Assembly: GCA_964615375.1 (NCBI GenBank)
Contig: CAZTOW010000042.1
Span: forward strand, 23,437 to 87,436
Source: CAZKWG01 sp964615375
Lineage (GTDB): Bacteria > Myxococcota_A > UBA796 > CAZKWG01
Length of the DNA: 64,000 nucleotides
Direction: 5' to 3'
The position numbers and the translations under genes are program-made. The notes under the pieces are model-generated. The model ran no database searches. It had not been told where the DNA came from and saw only the letters and a list, made by a program, of their open reading frames with translations. The first letter of the stretch is position 1. Each line of letters begins with the position of its first letter. Shown piece after piece: positions 33,337 to 41,072 of this stretch.

Positions 33337-34592
33337 CCGATCTCACCTGGATGGTGGCGCCCGTCGTCGCCTGCCTGCTCGCGATGAGCGCGCTCGGCTG
33401 GTTTGGCCTGCACGTGCTCCAGCGCGGGATCATCTTCGTCGATCTCGCGCTGGCGCAGTTCGCGGCGCTCGGCACCACCTACGCCGTCTTCCTGGGCCAC
33501 GACCCGGACGATCCAATCGCGCTCATGATGTCGCTCGCGTTCACCGCGCTGGGGGCCGTGCTCTTCGCCGTCATCCGGCGCTTCGAGGAGCGGGTCCCCC
33601 AGGAGTCGCTCATCGGCATCGGCTACGCCGTCAGCGCGGCCCTGGGCGTCCTGCTCATCGAGCTGGCCAGCGACCCCCACGGGGCGGAGAAGATCCAGCA
33701 CCTGCTGGTGGGCAACGTCGTCTGGGTGCAGTGGTCGGAGATCGGCGTGGCCGCGGTCGCCATCGGCGGCGCGGCAGTGGTCCACGCCCTGTTCGGGCGC
33801 CGCTTCCTGGCCATCAGCTTCGACCCGGAGGGCGCCCAGGCCCGCGGGGTGCAGGTCGCCGCCTGGGACCTGCTCTTCTACCTGAGCTTCGGCGTGGTGC
33901 TGACGGCCATCGTGAGCATCGTGGGCGTGCTGCTGGTCTTCTCCTTCCTGGTCATCCCCGCGGTCGTGGCGCGGCTGTTCACCGAGGGCGTCGGGCGGCG
34001 CCTGGCGGTGGCCTACGGGATCGGGTTCTTCGCCAGCGTGGCCGGCGTCTCGGTGAGCTACGAGCACTCCACGGGGCCCATCGTCGTAGCCATCCTGGGC
34101 GCGACCCTGGTGCTCTCGCTCCTGTGGGTGAGCGTCCGCCAGTCGGCCAGCCCGGGGCGGCAGATCGGCGTGATCGCGGCCAGCCTCGCGCTCATCGCGG
34201 GGGTCCTCTGGGGCTTCTCCCGCTTCCCCGCCGAGCATGGCCACGCGGACGAGCACGCCGAGGAGCACGAGGCCCTGCACGCGGAGGAGGCCGCGGCGAC
34301 CCCGGAGACGCCCGAGGCCGCCCCCGCCGACCCCCTGGAGCTGCTGGGCGCCGCGGTGACCCAGGCGAAGCAGGGCGACCCGGCGGGCCTGGTCGCGATG
34401 GCCGAGCTGGTGCGCACGGCCCCGCCCTTCATCCGCATGGAGGCCCACGATCGGCTGGCGAAGATCGCCGGCGCCGGGGCACCCGCCTACGACCCGCTGG
34501 CCAGCACGGACGACCAGGGCCTGTGGGCCGCCTGGGCGAAGAGCCCGCCCGAGGGCTGGCAGGAGCTGGCGAAGACGCTCGAGGCGCCCTGA
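33333..34592 (+). CDS. znuB: ZnuB-like ABC metal permease with extended C-terminus
   Basis: 419 residues; family members are usually about 260-290. Eight or so membrane helices fill residues 5-290, with the ABC-3 permease features GIIFVDLALAQFAALGTTYA and VVLTAIVSIVGVLLVFSFLV. The extra C-terminal part has HGHADEHAEEHEALHAEE and then a soluble helical domain of about 100 residues. No ATP-binding subunit is encoded in this operon or its direct neighbours. Confidence 0.8.
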   Translation: MTDLTWMVAPVVACLLAMSALGWFGLHVLQRGIIFVDLALAQFAALGTTYAVFLGHDPDDPIALMMSLAFTALGAVLFAVIRRFEERVPQESLIGIGYAVSAALGVLLIELASDPHGAEKIQHLLVGNVVWVQWSEIGVAAVAIGGAAVVHALFGRRFLAISFDPEGAQARGVQVAAWDLLFYLSFGVVLTAIVSIVGVLLVFSFLVIPAVVARLFTEGVGRRLAVAYGIGFFASVAGVSVSYEHSTGPIVVAILGATLVLSLLWVSVRQSASPGRQIGVIAASLALIAGVLWGFSRFPAEHGHADEHAEEHEALHAEEAAATPETPEAAPADPLELLGAAVTQAKQGDPAGLVAMAELVRTAPPFIRMEAHDRLAKIAGAGAPAYDPLASTDDQGLWAAWAKSPPEGWQELAKTLEAP

Positions 34593-34608
34593 CCGGGCTC
34601 AGCCAGGC

Positions 34609-35925
34609 TTAGCTGAGCCGGATCTGGCGGATCGAGCGGATGGCCGTCGGGTCGCCCGAGATCTCCTGGGCGGCCTGCACGAGGCGCAGCAGGGCCGCCT
34701 GGTCCAGCGGGCGGTCCAGGGCGGCGAGGTCATAGGCCACGCCCAGGTGCTCGAAGTCCTTGTGCGTAGACGAGAGGTTGCTGGCCCCGCCCTCGTAGAT
34801 CGCCTCGTCGATCGCGCGCTTCGTGCCGCGGGCCGTGCTGTGGGCCACCGCCAGCAGCGCCGCGCCCTCCCCGCCGTCCTCGATGAGGCCCAGCCGGGTG
34901 CGGGGGCTGAACACGCAGTCGCGCACGCTGCCGAAGCGGACGAAATTGCGGAAGGTCTGCGCCACACGGCGGGCGATGCGGGGCTGGGCCTCGTTGGTCG
35001 CGGCGCCCAGGTGCGGGGTGACGGCGATCCGCGGCTCGTCCCGGTAGGGGTTCTGCCAGAGCTCCTTGCCGTGGGGCTCGTCCGGGTAGACGTCCACCGC
35101 CGCCCGGCGGATCCGCCGCGTGCGCACGGCCTCCAGCAGGTCCTCGGCCGTGTGCAGGAAGCCGCGGGCGAGGTTCAGGAAGAGGCGCGGGCTCGACTCC
35201 GGCCGGTCGGCGCCGAGCTGCATCAGCAGGTCGCGACCCAGGACCCCGGCGTTGGAGCGCCCATGCACGTCCTCGGCGGAGAGGTGGACCGTCACCGCGT
35301 CCGATCCGCGCAGCAGGTCGGCCACGCTGCTGGCCTGCTCCCAGCCGAATTCCTGACCCACCTCGACCGCCACCTCGCGGGTGTCGAAGAAGCGGATCTT
35401 CATCCCCATGGCCTCGGCCGCGCGCGCCACCTGGCGGCCGATGTTCCCGAGCCCCAGCACGCCCAGGGTCTTCCCCTGGATCTCGTAGCGCTCGGTGTTG
35501 GACTTGTCCCACTCCCCCGCCCTGCAGGCCACGTCGGTCTCGTAGAGCCGCCGCGACAGCGCCACCAGGTGACCGATGGCCAGCTCGACCACGCTGCGCC
35601 CATTGGAGACGGGATCGTTGAAGACCAGCACCCCGTGGTCGGCGCAGGCCTGCTTGTCCACCGAGTCGTCCCCGATGCAGCAGAGCTGCACGGCCAGCAG
35701 CTCGGGGCAGCTCTCCACCACCCGACGGGTCACCTCTACCCGGCTGCGCTTGAACAGCGCCTGCGCCCGGCTCTCGTTCATGAGGCGGATGAGCTCGTCC
35801 TCGCCGGGCGAGCCCGGGAAGCGGACCACCTCCACCCCGTCCTCCCGCAGGAGCTCGTCGAGCACGGGGTGAGGGTTCTCCACGACGAGCGCGCGGGTGA
35901 TGGGCTCCAGCGTGATGCGTGCCAT
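34609..35925 (-). CDS. serA: D-3-phosphoglycerate dehydrogenase
   Basis: 438 residues, colinear with the ACT-containing SerA type. LLAVQLCCIGDDSVDKQAC matches the SerA N-terminal segment, GVLGLGNIGRQVARAAEAMG is the NAD-binding loop, and NLARGFLHTAEDLLEAV, DVYPDEP and VTPHLGAATNEAQ give the catalytic Arg-Glu-His set. The end (LAVAHSTARGTKRAIDEAIYE) resembles an ACT regulatory domain for serine inhibition. It would start serine synthesis. GGAGGCCGC precedes the ATG. Confidence 0.82.
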   Translation of the reverse strand: MARITLEPITRALVVENPHPVLDELLREDGVEVVRFPGSPGEDELIRLMNESRAQALFKRSRVEVTRRVVESCPELLAVQLCCIGDDSVDKQACADHGVLVFNDPVSNGRSVVELAIGHLVALSRRLYETDVACRAGEWDKSNTERYEIQGKTLGVLGLGNIGRQVARAAEAMGMKIRFFDTREVAVEVGQEFGWEQASSVADLLRGSDAVTVHLSAEDVHGRSNAGVLGRDLLMQLGADRPESSPRLFLNLARGFLHTAEDLLEAVRTRRIRRAAVDVYPDEPHGKELWQNPYRDEPRIAVTPHLGAATNEAQPRIARRVAQTFRNFVRFGSVRDCVFSPRTRLGLIEDGGEGAALLAVAHSTARGTKRAIDEAIYEGGASNLSSTHKDFEHLGVAYDLAALDRPLDQAALLRLVQAAQEISGDPTAIRSIRQIRLS

Positions 35926-35973
35926 GCGGCCTCCGAGGCCGGGGGGCTTATCCTGTGGGGTCCGCGCGCGCCC

Positions 35974-37506
35974 TCACTCATTGTACGCGTTCCACCCCTG
36001 GTTGTAGTATCGGTCCAGCACCGGCCGATCCATCCGGTTCGGCTCCACGCCCGCGGGCGCCTTCATGTCCTCGGAGAACACGAACATCGCGGCCAGGGTC
36101 TCCGCGTTCAGGTAGCGGGTGGGCACGCTGGGGCGCAGGCTCTTCGGATCCACCGGCGCGCGTGAGGCCAGGATCCAGCCCCACTCACCGAAACTAGGCA
36201 CATTCGTGTGAAAGGGGAATGTCTGGAGCGGGGGCTCCACCGCGGCGCGGAGCGTGGCGTCCACACACCAGAAGGCGTGCGGCGCGAAGAAGGGCGAGGT
36301 CGCGTGGGTGACCAGCACCCCGCGCGCGCTGAGGCGCCGGGCCAGCAGCGCGTAGAAGGATGTGGAGTAGAGCTTGGCCAGGGTGGGGCTGTGCGGATCG
36401 GGCAGGTCGGCCAGGATGACGTCGTAGAACGCCGTGTCCCGCTCGACGAAGAGCAGCGCGTCCTCGTTGTGGACGCTCACCCGAGGGTCGTTGAGCGAGC
36501 CGCCGTTCAGGGCCAGCAGCTCGGGCCGCTCCCGCGCCAGCCGGGTCATCTCCGGGTCCAGATCGACGAGGGTGATCGCGTTGACGGCGGGGTACTTCAG
36601 CACCTCGCGCGCGGCGAGCCCGTCCCCTCCCCCCAGGATCAGCACGCGCTCCGCCCGCGGCACGGCCTCCATGGCGGGGATGACCAGGGGCTCGTGGTAG
36701 CGGGCCTCGTCCGAGCTGGCGAGCTGCAGGTGCCCGTCCAGGTAGAGCCGCACGTCGTCCCGCCAGCGGGTGAGCACGACGCGCTGGTAGGCCGTGCTCT
36801 TGGCGTAGACGATGTCATCCTGGTAGTGGAGATCCTCCAGGAACCCGACCAGCTTCGCCGAGCCGACCAGGGCCACCAGCAGCAGGACCGCGCTCACCTG
36901 CACCGCGACCGTGAGCCCCCGCCGCCGCCCGCCCAGCAGCCGCAGGCCCAGGCCCGCCACGGCGAGGTTGGCCAGCCCGAACAGCACCGTCGCCCGCGCC
37001 ACGCCCAGGTAGGGGATGGCCAGGAAGGGCACCAGCAGGCTCCCGACCAGCGCCCCCAGATAGTCCAGCGCCAGCGTGTCCGAGACCGCCTCGTTGAGCT
37101 CGGAGTCCTCGCGCAGGATGCGCACCAGCAGTGGGACCTCCAGCCCCACGCCCGCGCCGATGGTCACGCAGAGCCCGTAGAAGACCAGCGGGAAGAGGGG
37201 CTCCAGCAGCGCGCTCGTCGCGAAGAGCGCCACGCTGGACAGCCCGCCCAGCAGCCCGACCCCCACCTCCACCGCCACGAAGGTGTAGAGCAGCTCGCCC
37301 CGCACATAGCGCGAGAGCCAGGCCCCGATCCCCATCGCGCACAGGAAGGTCCCCACCACCAGCGAGAACTGCCGCACCGCGTCGCCCAGCAGGTAGCTGG
37401 AGATGGCCGCCGAGAGCAGCTCGTAGGCCAGCCCGCAGGCCGCCACCACGAAGACCGAGCCGAGCAGCAGCCCGCGGCGCAGGCGGGGGGACAATGGCTG
37501 GGTCAC
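35974..37506 (-). CDS. speE: membrane-bound polyamine aminopropyltransferase (spermidine synthase)
   Basis: 510 residues from the GTG at 37506, chosen for its GGGAG ribosome site and because the first helix follows directly. Seven hydrophobic segments occupy residues 10-235; the C-terminal half is a spermidine synthase: YAKSTAYQRVVLTRW, LYLDGHLQLASSDEARYHE, RVLILGGGDGLAAREVLKYP (AdoMet site) and DVILADLPDPHSPTLAKLYS. It would transfer aminopropyl groups from decarboxylated AdoMet. It is downstream of the DUF350/DUF4178 genes, a known neighbourhood for this membrane type. Confidence 0.87.
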   Translation of the reverse strand: MTQPLSPRLRRGLLLGSVFVVAACGLAYELLSAAISSYLLGDAVRQFSLVVGTFLCAMGIGAWLSRYVRGELLYTFVAVEVGVGLLGGLSSVALFATSALLEPLFPLVFYGLCVTIGAGVGLEVPLLVRILREDSELNEAVSDTLALDYLGALVGSLLVPFLAIPYLGVARATVLFGLANLAVAGLGLRLLGGRRRGLTVAVQVSAVLLLVALVGSAKLVGFLEDLHYQDDIVYAKSTAYQRVVLTRWRDDVRLYLDGHLQLASSDEARYHEPLVIPAMEAVPRAERVLILGGGDGLAAREVLKYPAVNAITLVDLDPEMTRLARERPELLALNGGSLNDPRVSVHNEDALLFVERDTAFYDVILADLPDPHSPTLAKLYSTSFYALLARRLSARGVLVTHATSPFFAPHAFWCVDATLRAAVEPPLQTFPFHTNVPSFGEWGWILASRAPVDPKSLRPSVPTRYLNAETLAAMFVFSEDMKAPAGVEPNRMDRPVLDRYYNQGWNAYNE

Positions 37507-37683
37507 TTGGACTCCCCTCCCAGATCGGCCGTCCCTGGCTACCCGACTCGCCATCGCTATACGGCGCCGGAGGCGCCCGCGCGCAGCGCGCCGGGGGCGC
37601 TTGCGCCGCAGATCCCGAGCGGAAGCGAGGGATCGAAGGGGCAAGCGGGGTCTTACAGACCGTGTTGAGCCCCCACGAGAAGA
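37507..37683. repeat. intergenic tract of short GC hairpins
   Basis: Between speE and the DUF350 gene are several adjacent inverted repeats: GGCGCCGGAGGCGCC, then GCGCGCAGCGCGC, then GGCGCTTGCGCC, and CGAGCGGAAGCGAGG. It might be a mobile intergenic repeat, an attenuator or a processing site in the operon. No coding capacity is convincing. Confidence 0.4.
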
Positions 37684-37890
37684 CTAGCTGATCGCGGCCG
37701 AGATGATGTGGGCCAGCCCGAGGATCAGCGCGCCCAGGATGATGGCCAGGGCGGTGTTGTGATCCTCCTCGATCTCCTTGCGGATCGAGAACGGGATGAC
37801 CTTGGACAGCACGAAGAAGGCGCCGGCGAAGACGGCGAGCCCCACGGCCACGTAGACCAGGGTCCAGACGAGCTGCTCGGTGTGATCCAT
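37684..37890 (-). CDS. DUF350 membrane protein (YjfL-like)
   Basis: 68 residues with two membrane helices (LVYVAVGLAVFAGAFFVLS and ALAIILGALILGLAHIISA) joined by SIRKEIEEDHNTA, the DUF350 half-repeat. Full DUF350 proteins have two such units, so this is the short form. It lies between DUF4178 proteins and the membrane spermidine synthase, a neighbourhood linked to envelope stress (E. coli yjfIJKLMC is similar). Role unknown. Confidence 0.8.
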   Translation of the reverse strand: MDHTEQLVWTLVYVAVGLAVFAGAFFVLSKVIPFSIRKEIEEDHNTALAIILGALILGLAHIISAAIS

Positions 37891-37899
37891 CGGTACTCC

Positions 37900-38103
37900 C
37901 TACTTTCCGCCGCTGAGGCCGCCGCCCTGGTGGGAGCGGGTCCTGTAGATGGTGAAGAAACCACCGCTCACGCTGTCCTGCCGGAGCGAGACCCCCTCCT
38001 CGTGCTCGACGTCGTCGACGCCCCAGCGCCCGTAGGTGCCAGCCACGGACAGCGCCGACAGCCCCACGATCAGGAGCGTGACCGGGTTGAGGATGAACCT
38101 CAC
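37900..38103 (-). CDS. small membrane protein of the DUF4178 cluster
   Basis: 67 residues: one N-terminal helix (ILNPVTLLIVGLSALSVAG) and a polar tail with an acidic stretch (VDDVEHEEGVSL) and a Gly/Ser-rich end. It sits 9 bp before the DUF350 gene and 12 bp after the large DUF4178-type gene. No family recognised; operon context suggests it is part of the same membrane complex. Confidence 0.65.
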   Translation of the reverse strand: MRFILNPVTLLIVGLSALSVAGTYGRWGVDDVEHEEGVSLRQDSVSGGFFTIYRTRSHQGGGLSGGK

Positions 38104-38115
38104 GAGGCACCTCGC

Positions 38116-39429
38116 TCAGTCGTCATCGTCATCGTCCCACCCCTTCCGCGCCTTCATCGCGATCAGCAGGAAGATCGCCGTCAGCCCGCAGCCCACGGCC
38201 CCCATCATCGCCCACAGCGTGGGCCGCGCGTCGGTGCGCACCTTTACGTGCAGGGGCACGCTGGCGCTGTTGGAGACCTCGGTCTCGCCCGGCGCGTCCA
38301 CCGCGTGCAGCAGGAGCTGGTAGTCGCCCCGGGTCGGCACCAGGAACAGGGCGCGCTCGTCCCGCGAGCCCTCCGACCAGCTCTCCCCGTCCTCCACCCC
38401 GTAGTAGTACTCCAGGTCCACGTCATCGACGTGGATGACGGTCTCGGAGGCCCCGACGAGGGCGAAGTCGATGGCCATCCAGGCGTTCGCCAGCGAGGAG
38501 GCGTCAAAGTGGACGGCCACCGCCGTCCCGTCCTCCGGCACGCGGAAGGCGTTGGTGAGCGCCTCCCCCTCGAGCTCGTAGGGCTGGAGCGTCTGCGAGA
38601 GCACCACCTCCCCGCTCTGGATCTGGCTGATGTACAGCACGCCGTTGAACAGGACCCCCATCACGCTGAGCGCCAGCAGGGCGCCCAGGGGCCAGCGGTC
38701 GGTGCCGCGCACCAGGGCCGAGACCTTCGGCGGGGCGCTGGCCTGGAGCTTCGGGTCGCCGGTGGCCTGGCGCAGCTCCTCGGGGCTCAGCGTCCGGCCA
38801 TGGGCGACCTCCACCTCCCCGCCCTGCCGCTCGGCGTCGAAGAGATCGGGGCTGCCGTCCAGGGCCCGGAACTCGGCGTAGCGGATGCGGTCGCCCGCCT
38901 GCTGGATCCAGGGCAGCGCCCCGTCCACCCAGCTGACCGTGTACTCACCCTCGTCCGTGCAGGCCCAGCTCCGCCCGTCGCCGGTCTGGAGGCGGTCGCC
39001 CGCCTCGCAGGCCAGCGGGTCGCTGAGCGGCTGGACGTGGACATCCCACGAGAGCGTCCACACCCCCTTGTACTCGTCGAGGATGAGCGGGCTGCGCCGC
39101 GGGCTGTAGAGGTAGTAGAGCCGGGTGAGCTCGCTCGGGTCGCCGTCCTCGGTGAGCGCCAGGCGCGCCGTCACCCGGTAGCGATGCCCCTTCCACGTGA
39201 ACGGCGCGTCCAGGGCCAGGGGGAAGCGTTGGGCCGCGCCGCGCCCGCCGCTCAGGATGGCGGCCTCCACGCCGTGCAGCTCCAGGCGCGCCCCGCAGGC
39301 CGAGCAGACCAGCTGCACGGCGCGCTCGTCGGCGACCTGCTGCGGCGCGCCGCAGCTCGTGCATTGGATGGTGCGCGGCTCGAAAGGCGGCCTCGGACGC
39401 CCGAGGGTGTAGCGCTGGAGCTCGCTCAC
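38116..39429 (-). CDS. DUF4178 protein with zinc ribbon and two membrane helices
   Basis: 437 residues. An N-terminal zinc ribbon (CTSCGAPQQ ... LVCSACGARLE) is followed by a DUF4178 beta domain (YRVTARLALTEDG, LTRLYYLYSP, GVWTLSWDVH). A helix at about 250 (WPLGALLALSVMGVLFNGVL), an extracytoplasmic beta domain and a last helix (LWAMMGAVGCGLTAIFLLIA) end in a run of aspartates. It overlaps the next DUF4178 gene by 4 bp, so they are co-translated. Probably a membrane sensor or scaffold. Confidence 0.75.
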   Translation of the reverse strand: MSELQRYTLGRPRPPFEPRTIQCTSCGAPQQVADERAVQLVCSACGARLELHGVEAAILSGGRGAAQRFPLALDAPFTWKGHRYRVTARLALTEDGDPSELTRLYYLYSPRRSPLILDEYKGVWTLSWDVHVQPLSDPLACEAGDRLQTGDGRSWACTDEGEYTVSWVDGALPWIQQAGDRIRYAEFRALDGSPDLFDAERQGGEVEVAHGRTLSPEELRQATGDPKLQASAPPKVSALVRGTDRWPLGALLALSVMGVLFNGVLYISQIQSGEVVLSQTLQPYELEGEALTNAFRVPEDGTAVAVHFDASSLANAWMAIDFALVGASETVIHVDDVDLEYYYGVEDGESWSEGSRDERALFLVPTRGDYQLLLHAVDAPGETEVSNSASVPLHVKVRTDARPTLWAMMGAVGCGLTAIFLLIAMKARKGWDDDDDD

Positions 39430-40052
39430 CAGGCCTCCCCCTCGTCGTCGAGCGTGAGCAGATCATGGGGCAGCCAGCGCCCGCGGAAGGCGCGCACCCC
39501 GCCGGGCCGGTCCTCCAGCCCCAGGTTGTTCTTGCCGTCCAGCGAAGATCCATCGACGTATCGGAAAGTCTCACCCTCCGAAACAATCTCGGGCAGGCTC
39601 CCCTCAGCCCCCAGGCACACGGCCTCGCCGACCTCCTCCACCACCCAGGCGGTGTCGGCGAGCTCCAGCCGGCTGCCCGGGCGGAGGGCCCGGAGATCCG
39701 GGAGCTTCACCCCGGTCAGCGGCTGCTGGAGCGAGAGCTCGTGGTCGTCCTCGCTGAGCCAGCGGGTGGCGCCGCCCTGGAGCTCGACGAACCACTCGTC
39801 CCAGAAGCCGCGGCCGAAGCCGTAGCGCACCCGCCCCAGCACCACGAAGCGCCGCCCCTGGATGGCCCCGGTCGCCCCGCGGAAGAGCCGGGTGAAGCCC
39901 TCGGGCAGGATGGAGCGCTTGCCCACCGAGCGCACGGAGGCCTCGTCCCACCACACGGTGTTGCCGCAGTGCGCGCACACCGCCATCACCAGGCCCGGGT
40001 TCCGGGTCTCCAGCGGCGCGCCGCAGGCCGGGCAGGACAGCGGGGCATTCAC
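39426..40052 (-). CDS. DUF4178 zinc-ribbon protein
   Basis: 208 residues. The zinc ribbon is CPACGAPLETRNPG ... AVCAHCGNTVWWD. The DUF4178 unit follows with GAIQGRRFVVLGRVRYGF and WDEWFVELQGGATRWLSED, and a second barrel-like segment (LRPGSRLELADTAWVVEEVG, then GEAVC). No membrane helix. It overlaps both neighbours by 4 bp (ABC ATPase upstream, larger DUF4178 protein downstream), which fits a co-translated complex. Confidence 0.82.
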   Translation of the reverse strand: MNAPLSCPACGAPLETRNPGLVMAVCAHCGNTVWWDEASVRSVGKRSILPEGFTRLFRGATGAIQGRRFVVLGRVRYGFGRGFWDEWFVELQGGATRWLSEDDHELSLQQPLTGVKLPDLRALRPGSRLELADTAWVVEEVGEAVCLGAEGSLPEIVSEGETFRYVDGSSLDGKNNLGLEDRPGGVRAFRGRWLPHDLLTLDDEGEAW

Positions 40053-41020
40053 GAGAGGCGGGCCCCCGAGTCGGCGTCGAAGCGGTAGACCTTGCGGAAG
40101 CCCACGCTGGCCCGGCCCGTCGACGGCGGGGCGCCCTCCACCCGGGCCACCAGGCGCTCGCCGCCCAGGCGCAGGTGGACGAAGCTCTCGAAGCCCATGG
40201 TCTCGACGACCTCCACCTCGGCCTCGTAAGGCCCCTCGCCCAGGCTGACGTGGTGCGGGCGCACGCCCAGCACGGCGCCCTTCTCCAGGCCGCCCAGGAA
40301 GCTCATGGCGGGGCTGCCCATGAAGCCGGCGACGAAACGGTTGCGGGGCTCCTCGTAGAGCTCCGCCGGGCTCCCCACCTGCTGCATGCGCCCGTCCTTG
40401 AGCACGGCGATGCGGCTGGCCAGGGTCATGGCCTCCACCTGATCGTGGGTCACGTAGACGATGGTGGTGCCCAGCCGCTGGTGCAGGCGCTTGATCTCCA
40501 CCCGGAGCTGCGCGCGGAGCGCGGCGTCGAGGTTGGACAGGGGCTCGTCGAAGAGGAAGACCGCCGGGCGCCGGACGATGGCCCGGCCCATGGCCACCCG
40601 CTGGCGCTGCCCGCCGGAGAGCTCCTTCGGGTAGCGGTCCAGCAGCTTGCCCAGCTCCAGCATCTGGGCGGCTTCGTCCACGGCCCGCGCGATCTCGGCC
40701 TTGGGCGTGCCCTTGAGCGTGAGCGCGAAGCCCATGTTCTCGCGCACCGTCATGTGCGGGTAGAGCGCGTAGCTCTGGAAGACCATGGCCACGTCGCGGT
40801 CGCGCGGGGCCAGGTCGTTGACCACGCGATCCCCGATGCGCAGCTCGCCGCCGCTCAGCGTCTCCAGCCCGGCGATGCAGCGCAGCAGCGTGCTCTTCCC
40901 GCAGCCCGAGGGGCCGACCAGGACGAGGAACTCCCCGTCGCCGACCTCCAGGTCCACGCGCTCGAGCACCTGGACCGCCCCGTAGGACTTGTAGACACCG
41001 CGGAAGCTCAGACTCGCCAT
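40049..41020 (-). CDS. UgpC/MalK-type ABC transporter ATP-binding protein
   Basis: 323 residues from the ATG at 41020. Walker A LVGPSGCGKSTLL, Q-loop VFQSYALYPHMTV, signature LSGGQRQRVAMGRAI, Walker B VFLFDEPLSNLDA and H-loop YVTHDQVEAM are all intact. A short TOBE/OB regulatory domain follows (VLGVRPHHVSLG), typical of importers for sugars or glycerol-3-phosphate. No permease or binding protein is nearby; instead it is translationally coupled to a DUF4178 gene. It could serve permeases encoded elsewhere. Confidence 0.88.
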   Translation of the reverse strand: MASLSFRGVYKSYGAVQVLERVDLEVGDGEFLVLVGPSGCGKSTLLRCIAGLETLSGGELRIGDRVVNDLAPRDRDVAMVFQSYALYPHMTVRENMGFALTLKGTPKAEIARAVDEAAQMLELGKLLDRYPKELSGGQRQRVAMGRAIVRRPAVFLFDEPLSNLDAALRAQLRVEIKRLHQRLGTTIVYVTHDQVEAMTLASRIAVLKDGRMQQVGSPAELYEEPRNRFVAGFMGSPAMSFLGGLEKGAVLGVRPHHVSLGEGPYEAEVEVVETMGFESFVHLRLGGERLVARVEGAPPSTGRASVGFRKVYRFDADSGARLS

Positions 41021-41072
41021 GCCGGACGCCCCTGGACCGGAAGGATAACCCATCCGGCGGCGCGACCTGCGC

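Noticed and set aside
40049..41020. The orphan ABC ATPase as the missing ZnuC of the zinc operon
   Set aside because: Its length and C-terminal regulatory domain are those of UgpC/MalK sugar-type ATPases, and it is coupled to DUF4178 on the opposite strand.
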